Shown here: one piece after another, positions 53,203 through 62,490 of the stretch | Layout of the letters: the number at the start of each line of letters is the position of its first letter | How positions within the stretch are numbered: the first letter of the stretch is position 1 | Assembly (NCBI GenBank): GCA_963785585.1 | Contig: CAWAVW010000004.1 | Span: 2,232,001 to 2,296,000, forward strand | DNA: 64,000 bases | Source of the DNA: Palsa-295 sp963785585 | GTDB taxonomy: Bacteria; Acidobacteriota; Terriglobia; Acidiferrales; UBA7541 | Reading direction: 5' to 3' | Made by a program: the position numbers and the translations under genes | Notes under the pieces: model-generated | Database searches by the model: none | Seen by the model: the letters and a program-made list of their open reading frames with translations, nothing else | Told to the model about the DNA's origin: nothing

Positions 53203-53231
53203 TTTTTGAAAGGCTTTCGGATCGGAAAATG

Positions 53232-53266
53232 AAAACGCCGGAGCGCGAGCCGCTCCGGCGTTTTTT
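53232..53266. terminator. Strong bidirectional terminator
   Basis: A 14-bp perfect stem AAAACGCCGGAGCG / CGCTCCGGCGTTTT with a five-base loop, flanked by T-runs on both strands. It separates the secreted-protein gene from the convergent lipoprotein gene. Confidence 0.9.
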
Positions 53267-53294
53267 ATTTTCGGGCGATGCCGGAAGCAGCGGC

Positions 53295-53555
53295 CTAGCG
53301 ATGCTCGTGGCGCCAGGTCCAGTAGGCGCGCTGGTCTTCGGGACGCAGCCGTTCGTATTTCACGTACGGCCGATGCGTCTCGGCCACCCAGCGGTTGTAG
53401 TACACCACTTCCCCGTTATCCCACACGTGGTAGTCGGCGTAATAGGGGTCGTAGACGCGGACGGTGGCATGTTCCGCGCAGCCGGTGAGCGCGAGGGGAG
53501 CGACGAGGGCGGACGCGGCGAGAAGCAGGCTTAAACACTGAGATTTGAGACGCAT
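53295..53555 (-). CDS. Small lipoprotein
   Basis: An 86-residue protein starting MRLKSQCLSLLLAASALVAP with lipobox LALTGC, so a lipid-anchored protein of about 60 mature residues. The mature part is rich in Tyr, Trp, Arg and His (YDPYYADYHVWDNGEVVYYN, RAYWTWRHEHR), a composition seen in small YXWXH-type or transferrin-like acidobacterial lipoproteins. Longer in-frame sequence upstream overlaps glyA and was rejected. Function unknown. Confidence 0.75.
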   Translation of the reverse strand: MRLKSQCLSLLLAASALVAPLALTGCAEHATVRVYDPYYADYHVWDNGEVVYYNRWVAETHRPYVKYERLRPEDQRAYWTWRHEHR

Positions 53556-53760
53556 ATTGGCGAATCCTCCGTACATCGGATGCGCGGCGAGGGATTTGCA
53601 AAGCCTTTCGCCGTCCGATAAACTCTCTTTGACTTCAAACACAATTCTCGACAGAAAGTTGCCGGTACGATGCATTTCCGGCGCCGGCGGTGTGGGCGGC
53701 GCGACCGGCGCTTTCCCCAGGTGCCAGGAAATGACCGTACACTCCGCCGCCTTGACCCGC

Positions 53761-55053
53761 ATGAGCCGATCGCTCGACGACGTGGACCCGCAGATCGCCG
53801 AGATTTTGCGCGAAGAACTGCGCCGCCAAGCGACGAGCATCGAGCTGATACCGTCGGAGAATTTCGTCTCCGAGGCGGTGATGGAAGCGGCCGGGTCGGT
53901 GCTGACGAATAAATACGCCGAGGGATATCCCGGGAAGCGCTACTACGGCGGCTGCGAATTTGTGGACGTGGCCGAGCAACTGGCGATCGATCGGGCGAAG
54001 GCTTTGTTTGGCGCGGAGCACGCGAACGTGCAGCCGCATTCGGGGACGCAGGCGAATGTGGCCGTGTACATGACGGCGCTGCAACCGGGCGACGTGGTAC
54101 TGGGAATGAATCTGGCGCATGGCGGGCATTTGACGCACGGGCACCCGCTGAATTTTTCGGGGAAGACGTACAAGTTCGTGCCCTACGGCGTGTCGAAGGA
54201 ATCGGAGACGATCGATTACGACGAACTGGATCGCCTGGCGCACGAACACAAACCGAAAATGATCGTGGCGGGAGCGAGCGCGTATTCGCGGATTATCGAT
54301 TTCGCGCGGATGGCGAAAACCGCGGAAGCGGTGGGCGCGCTGTTTTTCGTCGATATGGCGCACATCGCGGGACTGGTGGCCGCGGGCGTGCATCCGAGTC
54401 CGGTGCCGTACGCCGATTTCGTGAGCACCACAACGCACAAGACGCTGCGCGGACCGCGCGGCGGACTGGTGCTGTGCCGCGAGAAATTTGCGAAAGAGCT
54501 GGACCGCGCGGCGTTTCCGGGCACGCAGGGCGGACCGCTGATGCACATCATCGCGGCGAAGGCGGTGTGCCTGAAGGAGGCGGCCGAGCCGGAGTTCCGC
54601 GCGTACCAGCAGCAGGTGGTGGCGAATGCAAGGGCGCTGGCGGCGGGAATCGCGAAGCGCGGATTCCGAATCGTGAGCGGCGGCACGGACAATCACGTGT
54701 TTCTGGTGGAGATTCATTCGCGCGGATTGACGGGAAGCGCGGCACAGCCGGCGTTTGATCGCGCGGGAATCACCATCAACAAGAATTCGATTCCGTTTGA
54801 TCCGCTGCCGCCGATGAAGGCGGGCGGTATCCGGATGGGAACGCCGGCGGTGACCACGCGAGGGATGCGCGAACCGGAAATGGAAAAGATCGCCGGATGG
54901 ATCGCGGAAATTCTGGCGAGCCTGGGCGATGCGGGCGTGGAGACGCGGATTCGGGCGGAAGTGGCCGCGCTGGCATCGCAGTTCCCGTTGTATGCGGGGC
55001 GCCTCGAGGAAGCGAATCGAGTGCCGGCGGTGCATTCGCACGCGAATTCGTAG
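53761..55053 (+). CDS. glyA: Serine hydroxymethyltransferase
   Basis: A 430-residue PLP enzyme interconverting serine and glycine with tetrahydrofolate. Motifs: IELIPSENFVSEAVMEA, TNKYAEGYPGKRYYGGCEFVD, VDMAHIAGLVAAGVHP, and the PLP lysine in STTTHKTLRGPRGG. I took the ATG at 53761 because the distance to IELIPSEN then matches the family. An in-frame ATG at 53731 would add ten residues. It supplies one-carbon units, fitting the nearby metK-ahcY functions only in general metabolism. Confidence 0.96.
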   Translation: MSRSLDDVDPQIAEILREELRRQATSIELIPSENFVSEAVMEAAGSVLTNKYAEGYPGKRYYGGCEFVDVAEQLAIDRAKALFGAEHANVQPHSGTQANVAVYMTALQPGDVVLGMNLAHGGHLTHGHPLNFSGKTYKFVPYGVSKESETIDYDELDRLAHEHKPKMIVAGASAYSRIIDFARMAKTAEAVGALFFVDMAHIAGLVAAGVHPSPVPYADFVSTTTHKTLRGPRGGLVLCREKFAKELDRAAFPGTQGGPLMHIIAAKAVCLKEAAEPEFRAYQQQVVANARALAAGIAKRGFRIVSGGTDNHVFLVEIHSRGLTGSAAQPAFDRAGITINKNSIPFDPLPPMKAGGIRMGTPAVTTRGMREPEMEKIAGWIAEILASLGDAGVETRIRAEVAALASQFPLYAGRLEEANRVPAVHSHANS

Positions 55054-55264
55054 GGATTGGGGAAGGCGGATGAGAGGAACGCCGGGAGTGGCGGCGTTTC
55101 ACAGAGACACATCAGTTCCACGTTAGGACACCACAGCTTCGGATTTGGTTCGACTGTTTTTGATGCTCACCCCGTGGTTTGCTCCGTTTACAGGGTTTGG
55201 TTGCGTTTCGCCGATTTGGAATCCAGAGTGCGAGGAGTCTGGAGGCCAAGGGAGACGACTGCCG

Positions 55265-56035
55265 ATGACTGTGAACGACAGCACACCGATCATGGAACCC
55301 GCGGACGTAGCGATGGATGCGGCGCGCGCCGAAGCGTTGCTGATCCAGGCTTCGCTGCTGCCGAAGTGCACACTTACGGGGAACGGGTTCGAGGTGGCGT
55401 TTCGGTTTTCGCCGCTGAACGACGTAGGCGGAGACTTTGCGGATTTTTTCCTGCTGCCGAACGGGCACGTGGGGATTTACCTGGGGGACGTGGTCGGCAA
55501 GGGGCTGACGGCGGCGATGTACGCGGCGCTGGTGATGGGCACGATGCGGGGGACGAACAAGACGGACGAAGATCCGGCGACGGTGCTGGGCCTGCTGAAC
55601 AAACGATTGCGGGTGCGTCCGGTGCCGGACCGGTTCAGCTGCACGCTGTATGCGGACTACGATCCGCGAACGCACGATCTGGCGTTTTCGAATGCGGGCG
55701 CGCCGTTTCCTTTGATGGCGTCGCGAGGGGGATGCTGCGCGATCGGCGAGGGCGGAATTCCGTCGGGGATGTTTTCCGACGTGACCTACAACACCTACCG
55801 CATGAAGCTGCGCGAGGGCGACGCGATCCTGTTTGCGACGGACGGAATCCACGAGCTGCAGAACGACAACGGCGAGGACATCGCGTGGAACGTGCTGGGT
55901 GAAATCTGGCAACACGCGCGCACGAAAACGGCCGACGGGGCGCTGGATGATTTGTTCGAGCAGATACGGCCGTACTCCGAAAACGGAAAGCGGACGGACG
56001 ATATTACGGCGGTGGCGCTGAAGATTACGGGGTAA
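55265..56035 (+). CDS. PP2C-type (SpoIIE/RsbU) phosphatase
   Basis: A 256-residue stand-alone serine phosphatase. SpoIIE motifs: FRFSPLNDVGGDFADFF, YLGDVVGKGLTAAMYAAL, LYADYDPRTHDLAFSNAGAP, FATDGIHELQN, and RTDDITAVALKI, which supply the metal-binding aspartates. The ATG at 55265 follows an AAGGGAGA site. No sensor domain is attached, as in PhoU/RsbP-like partners of anti-sigma-factor switches, but no anti-sigma genes are adjacent. Confidence 0.9.
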   Translation: MTVNDSTPIMEPADVAMDAARAEALLIQASLLPKCTLTGNGFEVAFRFSPLNDVGGDFADFFLLPNGHVGIYLGDVVGKGLTAAMYAALVMGTMRGTNKTDEDPATVLGLLNKRLRVRPVPDRFSCTLYADYDPRTHDLAFSNAGAPFPLMASRGGCCAIGEGGIPSGMFSDVTYNTYRMKLREGDAILFATDGIHELQNDNGEDIAWNVLGEIWQHARTKTADGALDDLFEQIRPYSENGKRTDDITAVALKITG

Positions 56036-56091
56036 GTATCTGTTTTCGGGCAGGTATCTGGTTTCGGCTAGCCGTCTGTTGTCGGCTAGCC
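56036..56091. repeat. Three imperfect 18-20 bp direct repeats
   Basis: Copies at 56036-56053, 56054-56073 and 56074-56091 share GT(AT)CTGTTTTCGGCTAGCC with a few differences. They lie between the convergent phosphatase and JAMM peptidase genes and include the latter's stop codon. Confidence 0.6.
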
Positions 56092-56499
56092 ATCGACGCG
56101 TTCGATTGGGATTTCCGCCGCACACTGATTGCGAATAACGAAGGCTTTCAGCGCGACTTCACCCGAAAGGTTGATCGTCGCGATCACGTGCGCTACATCC
56201 GGATAGTTCGCTTCGGCAAGGTCGCGTTCGGAAGGCTCGGAGCGGCCGTTGGGATGCGAGTGGTAGATGCCGAGCAGCGATTCTCCGGCGCTGCGAATCT
56301 CGCGCATCTTTGCGAATAACTCCTGCGGCGCAATCTCATACGAGGTTTTCGGATCGGCGGCGGCGTTTGTGGAGGCGAGGACCCGGGTGACGGTTTCCGT
56401 GGAGCCGGAGAGCAGACCGCAGATTTCCTGACGGGGCGAGTCGGCGACGTGGCGGCGCAATTCGGCGAGCGCGGATTCGCGGATGCGGAGAGGATTCAT
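56086..56499 (-). CDS. JAMM/M67-family metallopeptidase
   Basis: A 137-residue MPN-domain protein with the full JAMM motif: Glu in QEICGLLSG and HSHPNGRSEPSERD, giving H-x-H-x7-S-x2-D. Bacterial M67 proteins of this size remove small modifiers from sulfur-carrier proteins (Mec type) or act on ubiquitin-like tails. No ThiS/MoaD-like gene is adjacent, so the target is open. It is on the same strand as ftsZ but separated by a terminator. Confidence 0.9.
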   Translation of the reverse strand: MNPLRIRESALAELRRHVADSPRQEICGLLSGSTETVTRVLASTNAAADPKTSYEIAPQELFAKMREIRSAGESLLGIYHSHPNGRSEPSERDLAEANYPDVAHVIATINLSGEVALKAFVIRNQCAAEIPIERVDG

Positions 56500-56566
56500 T
56501 GCCCGAGTGATTTTATCGATACGGGCGGAAAGACGGAAGGCGCAACGAAAATTTGACCGGCAAGCG

Positions 56567-56602
56567 AAAAAAAGGAGCGGCCCATGCGCCGCTCCTTTTT
56601 TT
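56567..56602 (-). terminator. Terminator of the dcw cluster after ftsZ
   Basis: A 15-bp perfect stem AAAAAAAGGAGCGGC / GCCGCTCCTTTTTTT around a six-base loop. A-run and T-run on the two sides make it effective in both directions. It lies just after the ftsZ stop on the reverse strand. Confidence 0.9.
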
Positions 56603-56624
56603 TTGCGTCCGATGTGTGCGGCGG

Positions 56625-57812
56625 CTAGGCTTTTTGGGCCTGGCGGCGGAGGAATGTGGGGACGTCCAGGTCGTCGGCTGGGACGTCGTGCATGACTTCG
56701 CTGACGTTGCGCGAGACCTGCTGAACGACGTTGGTCTGCTGCGGCGCGACGTTTGTGATTTCGGGTTGCTCACGCGTGGCCTTCCATGTTTTCGGAACGT
56801 AAGAAGGACGCGAGGTCGTTTTCTTTCCGGCGACTTCGCGGAACCCGGCGGCGATGACGGTGATCTTGACGGACTCCTTCATGGCATCGTCCATCACCGC
56901 GCCGAAAATAATGTTGGCGTTTTCGTGAGCGGCTTTCTGGATGACGGAGGAGGCCTCGTGAACTTCCTGGAGGCTGAGAGTGGTCGAGCCGGTGATGTTG
57001 ATCAAAATTCCCTGCGCACCCTGGATGCAATTGTCCTCGAGAAGTGGGCTGTTGATGGCGCGCGTGGCGGCTTCGACCGAACGGTTCGGACCGGTGGCGA
57101 CCGCGGTGCCCATCACGGCATAACCCTGGCCGGACATGATGGTTTTGACGTCGGCAAAGTCGCGGTTGATGATGCCGGGAATGGTGATGATGTCCGAAAT
57201 GCCCTGCACGGCCTGGCGCAAAATATCGTCGGCGATGCGGAAGGCTTCGAAGAAGCTGGTGCCCGGCTCGACGCACTCCATCAGTTTTTCGTTGGGGATG
57301 ACGATGACGGTGTCGACGCAGCCGACGAGTTCGGCGAGAGCCTGTTCGGCTTGCTCCATGCGGCGCTTGCCTTCAAATGCGAAAGGCTTGGTGACGACGG
57401 CGACGGTGAGGGCGCCGAGTTCACTGGCAAGATTGGCGACGACCGGAGCGGCTCCGCTGCCGGTGCCGCCGCCGAGACCGCCGGTGACGAAAACCATGTC
57501 CGCGCCGTCGAGAGCTTCGAGAATTTTTTCGGTGTCTTCGAGAGCGGCTTTGCGGCCGATTTCGGGATTGGCGCCGGCGCCGAGACCTTTGGTGAGTTTG
57601 GCGCCGAGCTGCAACTTCACCGGGGCCTGCGACAGCTTCAGGGCCTGCAGGTCGGTGTTGGCAGCGATAAATTCCACGCCTTCGACTTTGGCGCGGATCA
57701 TGCGGTTGACGGCGTTCGAACCGCCGCCGCCGACTCCGATGACTTTAATTTTTGCGCCGTTCTGGGTTTCTTCGGCAAACGAGACTCGAATGCCTGATTC
57801 TTTTGGCGTCAT
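56625..57812 (-). CDS. ftsZ: Cell division protein FtsZ
   Basis: A 395-residue tubulin homologue. IKVIGVGGGGSNAVNRM and the GTP-binding signature GGLGGGTGSGAAPVVA are present. The T7 loop (GFREVAGKK region preceded by AIVMGTAVATGPN) and the C-terminal conserved peptide DLDVPTFLRRQ that binds FtsA are intact. A linker of about 50 residues precedes the tail. It is the last gene of the leftward dcw cluster, ended by a strong terminator, 45 bases after ftsA. Polymerises into the Z ring. Confidence 0.98.
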   Translation of the reverse strand: MTPKESGIRVSFAEETQNGAKIKVIGVGGGGSNAVNRMIRAKVEGVEFIAANTDLQALKLSQAPVKLQLGAKLTKGLGAGANPEIGRKAALEDTEKILEALDGADMVFVTGGLGGGTGSGAAPVVANLASELGALTVAVVTKPFAFEGKRRMEQAEQALAELVGCVDTVIVIPNEKLMECVEPGTSFFEAFRIADDILRQAVQGISDIITIPGIINRDFADVKTIMSGQGYAVMGTAVATGPNRSVEAATRAINSPLLEDNCIQGAQGILINITGSTTLSLQEVHEASSVIQKAAHENANIIFGAVMDDAMKESVKITVIAAGFREVAGKKTTSRPSYVPKTWKATREQPEITNVAPQQTNVVQQVSRNVSEVMHDVPADDLDVPTFLRRQAQKA

Positions 57813-57857
57813 GCTTCCTCCGGTCTTTTTCGTCCCGCGAATATATTTCGTCCTTGA

Positions 57858-59072
57858 TCAGGCCCCTGCAAACATGCTCTTCAGTTTTCCTACCCAGCCA
57901 TTGGGACGAGCTCCGGCGGTGCGCCGGGTGCGCGCACCGTAGAGGATCAGGCCGACGGCTGTTGCATATTCCGGCTGGGAAACTTCTTCGCTCATGCCTT
58001 CGAGACCGCGCGGCGAGGCCACGCGCACCGGCAGATTGAATATTTTTTCGGCGAGTTCGCACAAGCCGCGCAGATGCGCGCCGCCGCCGGTGAGGACAAG
58101 ACCGGCGGGAATCTGCGATTCGACGCCGCCGCGGCGGAGTTCATCGCGAACCAGCATCAAGAGTTCCTGGGCGCGCGGTTCGGCAATGTCGGCGAGCATT
58201 CGGGCATAGACGGTGCGCGGCGGGCGATCGCCGACGCTGGCGATTTCAATCGGGTCATCCTGCGACAGCATGGCACGAAACACGCAAGCGTGCTCGCGCT
58301 TGATTTTTTCGGCTTCCGGAATCGGAGTGCGCAGGCCGACGGCAAGATCGTTGGTGAAATGGTCGCCGCCGACCGGAATGGCCACGGTGTGGCGAACGAC
58401 GCCGCCGGCAAAGGCGACCAGTTCGGTGGTGCCGCCACCAATATCGAGCAGACAGGCGCCGAGTTCGCGTTCGTCCTGGGTCATGCAGGATTCCGCGGAG
58501 GCGAGCGGTTCGAGAACGGTGTCGTCGACGCGAACGCCGGCGCGGTTCACGGCGGTGACGATATTCTGGGTGGCCGAGCCGGAGGCGGTGACGATGTGGA
58601 CGTTGGCTTCGAGGCGCTGGCCGACCATGCCGATGGCGTCGCGGATATTGTCGTGCGCGTCGAGGAAAAATTCCTGCGGCAAGACATGAAGGACTTCGCG
58701 ATCTTCGGGAAGGGTAACGCCGCGAGCCGCTTCGATCGCGCGGCGAACATCGTCGCGCTGCACGTCGCGGGGGCGCGTGCCCATGGTGATTCCGCCGCGG
58801 CTGTTCACTCCGCGGACGTGGGTGCCGGCGACGCCGATCAAGGCGGATTCGACAGGAACGCTGACGATGGATTCGGCCTCTTCGACGGCGCGGCGAATCG
58901 AGCTGACCGCGAGATCGAGGTTGACGATTTGGCCTTTGCGCCAACCCTTGGATTCGGCCGCGCCGAGAGCGGCAAACTTCACGCCGCCGTCGTCATCGAG
59001 TTCGCCGATCAGGGCGCACGTTTTGGTGCTGCCAATGTCCAGCGCGACGATATGCCGTTCCTTCTTCGTCAA
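57858..59072 (-). CDS. ftsA: Cell division protein FtsA
   Basis: A 404-residue actin-like protein. The phosphate loops VALDIGSTKTCALIG and CLLDIGGGTTELVAFAG, the adenosine loop VLTGGGAHLRGL, and the inserted 1C domain region (GRPRDVQRDDVRRAIEAAR) are visible. A C-terminal amphipathic helix (WVGKLKSMF) acts as the membrane anchor. It tethers FtsZ to the membrane. Followed by ftsZ and preceded by ftsQ with 52 bases. Confidence 0.97.
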   Translation of the reverse strand: MTKKERHIVALDIGSTKTCALIGELDDDGGVKFAALGAAESKGWRKGQIVNLDLAVSSIRRAVEEAESIVSVPVESALIGVAGTHVRGVNSRGGITMGTRPRDVQRDDVRRAIEAARGVTLPEDREVLHVLPQEFFLDAHDNIRDAIGMVGQRLEANVHIVTASGSATQNIVTAVNRAGVRVDDTVLEPLASAESCMTQDERELGACLLDIGGGTTELVAFAGGVVRHTVAIPVGGDHFTNDLAVGLRTPIPEAEKIKREHACVFRAMLSQDDPIEIASVGDRPPRTVYARMLADIAEPRAQELLMLVRDELRRGGVESQIPAGLVLTGGGAHLRGLCELAEKIFNLPVRVASPRGLEGMSEEVSQPEYATAVGLILYGARTRRTAGARPNGWVGKLKSMFAGA

Positions 59073-59124
59073 AAGCGACTCTCCTTCCCCATTTGCAGCG
59101 CGCTCGTTTTAACGAGCGGCGCGT

Positions 59125-60198
59125 TTAATGCGAATGCTTCGCCGACGATTTAACCGGCGCGTGCGAATGCTTCGCAGCCGCTGCTGCGTGCGACGGCTTG
59201 GCGGCGACGGCCGCATGAACCGGCGCGACATCCGAAGTTGGCTTCGGAAGCGAAGCCGGGTCTGTGTTCTGCGCGTACACGTTTGATTCGGGAACGGTGA
59301 CGGCTTCTCCGGCGAAGCGCAGGTCGACGGAATGCAGCAGACCTTTCGCGGCGTTCCATTTTCCGATCTCGCTAATCAGAGCGGTATAACGATCGCGAAA
59401 ATCGGTATCGCCAAAATGGACGATCAACGGAGCGGAATTGGCGGTCCATTGCGCGGAAGAGTCGGCTCCCACGGGGGCGTTGCCCTGCAATCCGGCGATG
59501 GTGGCGCAGACATCTTTCGCTTCGGTGAGATTCACCTCGTTCACCTGATCGATGGAGCCGGCGCGCGCGCTTTCGATTTGCTGCGTGAATGCGGCGAACA
59601 ATCGCATGCGCTGTTCGCGATCTTCGAGCGGCATATCCTGCGAAATGCCGGTGACGACCGGAAAATGAAAGTCACCTTTCAAGGGGCGGTCAAGAATCAC
59701 GCCGTGGGCGTCGATCAAGGCGAGAGTGCCGCCCTCGCGGAGAAAAGCGATCGGTGTGCGCTCGGTGATTTCCACTTCGATGCGGTTCGGCAGGGCGCGA
59801 AGCACGGAGGCCTGCTCGACCCAGGGAATCGATTCGATCTGCCGGCGGCGCTCGTCGAGCGGGATGCGGAGGACGCTGCGATTGCGGTCCGCGCGAAAGA
59901 TTTCGAGGATGTTGCTCATGGGCACGTAATGCGCGCCGGCCAGCTTGATCTGAGCGGGGCGCTCGAGGGCCATTTCTTTGGAGGCGAGCAAAAAATGACC
60001 GAGCATGTAGCTGATTCCCGCCGCCGCAAGAACGCCGGCGCCCACGACCGACCAGCGGGCGTAGGACTTCCAGGCTTTCTTGCCGAATTTGCGCCGCTTG
60101 ATTTCGAGCGGCTTCTGGCGGCGAAGATACTTCGGCTCTTCGTCGGCCAGAACTTCCTGCGGATAGGCGTCGATGTTGGCGGCTTTCAATTTTTCCAC
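59125..60198 (-). CDS. ftsQ: Cell division protein FtsQ with His/Ala/Lys-rich tail
   Basis: A 357-residue bitopic protein. Basic cytoplasmic N-terminus (KPLEIKRRKFGKKAWKSYARW), one membrane helix (VVGAGVLAAAGISYMLGHFLL), a POTRA domain (EIFRADRNRSVLRIPLDERR) and the FtsQ beta domain (ERTPIAFLREGGTLALIDAHG). The final 40 residues repeat Ala/Lys/Ser/His motifs (AAKPSHAAAAAKHSHAP...SAKHSH), unusual for FtsQ and possibly metal-binding. The start overlaps the murB stop by 13 bases. It links wall synthesis to the divisome. Confidence 0.95.
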   Translation of the reverse strand: MEKLKAANIDAYPQEVLADEEPKYLRRQKPLEIKRRKFGKKAWKSYARWSVVGAGVLAAAGISYMLGHFLLASKEMALERPAQIKLAGAHYVPMSNILEIFRADRNRSVLRIPLDERRRQIESIPWVEQASVLRALPNRIEVEITERTPIAFLREGGTLALIDAHGVILDRPLKGDFHFPVVTGISQDMPLEDREQRMRLFAAFTQQIESARAGSIDQVNEVNLTEAKDVCATIAGLQGNAPVGADSSAQWTANSAPLIVHFGDTDFRDRYTALISEIGKWNAAKGLLHSVDLRFAGEAVTVPESNVYAQNTDPASLPKPTSDVAPVHAAVAAKPSHAAAAAKHSHAPVKSSAKHSH

Positions 60199-61094
60199 AC
60201 GATGACTTCGTTTTCGAGTTCGACTCCGTACGCCCGGCGAACGCGCTCGCGCACGTCGTCAATGAGCTTGAGCATGTCGGCGCAGCTGGCGTTGGCCGCG
60301 TTGACGAAAAAATTCGCGTGGCGATCGCTCACGGTGGCGTCGCCCACATGATGCCCTTTTAATCCCAACTCATCAATCATTCGTCCGGCGGATCCGCCCG
60401 GAGGGTTCTTAAAAATGCAGCCGGCGCTCTTCTGATTGAGAGGCTGGCTGGAGCGGCGCTTCTCGTTGCAAACGCGAATACCGGCCAAAATTTCCTTGAA
60501 AGGCTTGGACGGCAGCTCGAGTTTGACGCGAAGCATCATGTCGTCCGGCGCGAACGAGGTGTGGCGATAATCGAAGCGAATGTCGTCGCCCTTGAGCTTT
60601 TCGATCTTCCCGGTCGCCGCGCGGTAGAGCTCGACTTCCCGGACGTGCGTGCCGATTTGCGTGCCGTAGGCTCCGGCGTTCATGCGAAGGGCCCCGCCGA
60701 CGCTGCCGGGGACGCCGATCAGTCCCTCCATGCCGCCCAAATCTTTTTTGGCGCAGAAGGTGACCATGCCGCCGAGGTCAGCCGCCGCGTCCACATAGGC
60801 AGCATTCCCCTCGACGCGCATGCCCGGCTGCGACGTGGGCAAGTGCAAGACGACCCAGGAAAGTTCGCCGTCATCGACCAGGACGTTTGAACCGCCGCCG
60901 AGAAAACGGTACGGAATGGCGTCATTTTTCAGCAGGGCGACCACCTCGGGAATCGTTTCGAAATTCCGCAGGATCAACTGGTCGGTTGTGCCGCCGATGC
61001 CGAGATAGGTTTTTTCGACGAGCGACACGCCGGGGACCAGCTCGACGTCGAGCGACTGAAGTTTGGCGGCGATGGGCCGGTCGCTAATTCGCAT
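60186..61094 (-). CDS. murB: UDP-N-acetylenolpyruvylglucosamine reductase
   Basis: A 302-residue flavoenzyme of the shorter (type II) MurB form. FLGGGSNVLVDDGE and GLIGVPGSVGGALRMNAGAYG bind FAD. SAGCIFKNPPGGSAGRMID contains the residue that protonates the intermediate, a cysteine here as in other type II enzymes. ANFFVNAANASCADMLKLID and VELENEVIVW close the fold. The ATG at 61094 overlaps the murC stop. Longer in-frame sequence lies in murC and was rejected. It reduces the enolpyruvyl product to UDP-MurNAc. Confidence 0.96.
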   Translation of the reverse strand: MRISDRPIAAKLQSLDVELVPGVSLVEKTYLGIGGTTDQLILRNFETIPEVVALLKNDAIPYRFLGGGSNVLVDDGELSWVVLHLPTSQPGMRVEGNAAYVDAAADLGGMVTFCAKKDLGGMEGLIGVPGSVGGALRMNAGAYGTQIGTHVREVELYRAATGKIEKLKGDDIRFDYRHTSFAPDDMMLRVKLELPSKPFKEILAGIRVCNEKRRSSQPLNQKSAGCIFKNPPGGSAGRMIDELGLKGHHVGDATVSDRHANFFVNAANASCADMLKLIDDVRERVRRAYGVELENEVIVWKN

Positions 61095-62490
61095 GAGACT
61101 CCGCAAACCGGGCGTCGAGCAGCGCGGCCATGGGATCGAGAACGCGGTTAACGTTGCCGGCGCCGATGGCGAGCACGGCATCGCCCATGCGGGCCTCGCG
61201 GACCATGAATTCCATGCCGGATTCGAGGGAATTGGCGTAGACGACGTGCTTGTGCCCGGCAAAGCTGATGGCTTCGGAGAGGCGCTCGCCGCCGGTGCCG
61301 GGGATGGGCGCTTCGCCGGCCGGGTAGACGTCCAGCACGACGAGAATGTCGGCTTCGTTGAAGGAGTTGCAGAATTCGTTCCACAGTTGCTTGGTGCGCG
61401 AGAAGCGGTGCGGCTGAAACAGAACCAGCAAGCGCTTATATCCGCAGCCGCGCGCCGCGGCGAGAGTGGCGCGAATTTCGGCGGGGTGATGGCCGTAGTC
61501 GTCGATGAGAGTCACACCGGCATGAACGCCTTTGATTTCGAACCGGCGGCCGACACCGGAAAATTTGGCAAAGCCCGCGCGGATCAAGTCGGCGGGAACG
61601 CTTTGCGACAGCGCCACGGCGGCCGCGGCGGCGGCGTTGCGGACGTTGTGAATTCCCGGCGGCGAGGGCAAATGGAAAATGCCGAGATCTTCGCCCTGAT
61701 ATTTCAGGCGAAATTCGCTGGCGATGCCATGCAGCTTTACGTCACTGATGACCAGATCGGCTTGGGCGGAGGTGCCGTAGGTGATTACGGGACGCTTGAC
61801 GCGCGGAAGAATGGCTTGCACGTTGGGCTCATCGACGCAAAGAACGACGGCGCCGTAGAACGGAACGCGATTGACGAATTGGACGAAGACGTCCTGGATT
61901 TCCTCGAGAGACTTGTACTGGTCAAGATGTTCGCGGTCGATGGTGGTGACGACGGCGATGACCGGCGCGAGGAGCAAAAACGAGCGGTCGCTTTCGTCCG
62001 CTTCGACGACGATGTATTCGCTTTTGCCGACGCCGGCATGGGAGCCGGCGTGATTGACGCGACCGCCGACGACGAAGGTGGGATCGAGTCCGGCGGCATC
62101 GAGCACCGCGGCGATCATGGAGGTGGTGGTGGTTTTCCCGTGCGCTCCGGCGACGGCAATGCCGTATTTCAGGCGCATCAACTCGGCGAGCATTTCGGCG
62201 CGGGGGATTACCGGAATTTTCAGTTTATTGGCTTCAACGAGCTCGACGTTGGAGGGCTGAACGGCGGAAGAGATGACGACGACGTGAGCGCCTTCGACGT
62301 TGGCAGCGTTGTGACCTTCGTAGACTTTGGCGCCGAGTTTCGAAAGGCGTTCGGTGACGGCGGAAAGTTTGGCGTCTGAACCGGAGACCGCATAGCCGCT
62401 CGAGAGGAGGACTTCGGCGATGCCGCTCATGCCGCTGCCGCCGATTCCGATCATGTGGATGCGCTGGAAATTACGAAACGCGCCGGTCAT
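61084..62490 (-). CDS. murC: UDP-N-acetylmuramate--L-alanine ligase
   Basis: A 468-residue Mur ligase. N-terminal Rossmann-like IHMIGIGGSGMSGIAEVLL, the ATP loop GIAVAGAHGKTTTTSMIA, the central EADESDRSFLLL and HPAEIRATLAAARGCG. Adds L-alanine to UDP-MurNAc in the cytoplasm. It overlaps murG by 4 bases and murB by 11, the tight packing typical of dcw clusters. No murD, murE, murF, mraY or ddl gene lies in this window. Confidence 0.97.
   Translation of the reverse strand: MTGAFRNFQRIHMIGIGGSGMSGIAEVLLSSGYAVSGSDAKLSAVTERLSKLGAKVYEGHNAANVEGAHVVVISSAVQPSNVELVEANKLKIPVIPRAEMLAELMRLKYGIAVAGAHGKTTTTSMIAAVLDAAGLDPTFVVGGRVNHAGSHAGVGKSEYIVVEADESDRSFLLLAPVIAVVTTIDREHLDQYKSLEEIQDVFVQFVNRVPFYGAVVLCVDEPNVQAILPRVKRPVITYGTSAQADLVISDVKLHGIASEFRLKYQGEDLGIFHLPSPPGIHNVRNAAAAAAVALSQSVPADLIRAGFAKFSGVGRRFEIKGVHAGVTLIDDYGHHPAEIRATLAAARGCGYKRLLVLFQPHRFSRTKQLWNEFCNSFNEADILVVLDVYPAGEAPIPGTGGERLSEAISFAGHKHVVYANSLESGMEFMVREARMGDAVLAIGAGNVNRVLDPMAALLDARFAESHAN

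Noticed and set aside
53635..55041. 468-codon reverse frame opposite glyA
   Set aside because: Arg/His-rich antisense of a clear serine hydroxymethyltransferase.
61063..62379. 438-codon forward-strand frame opposite murC
   Set aside because: Glycine/aspartate-rich shadow of murC, no ribosome site and no known domain.
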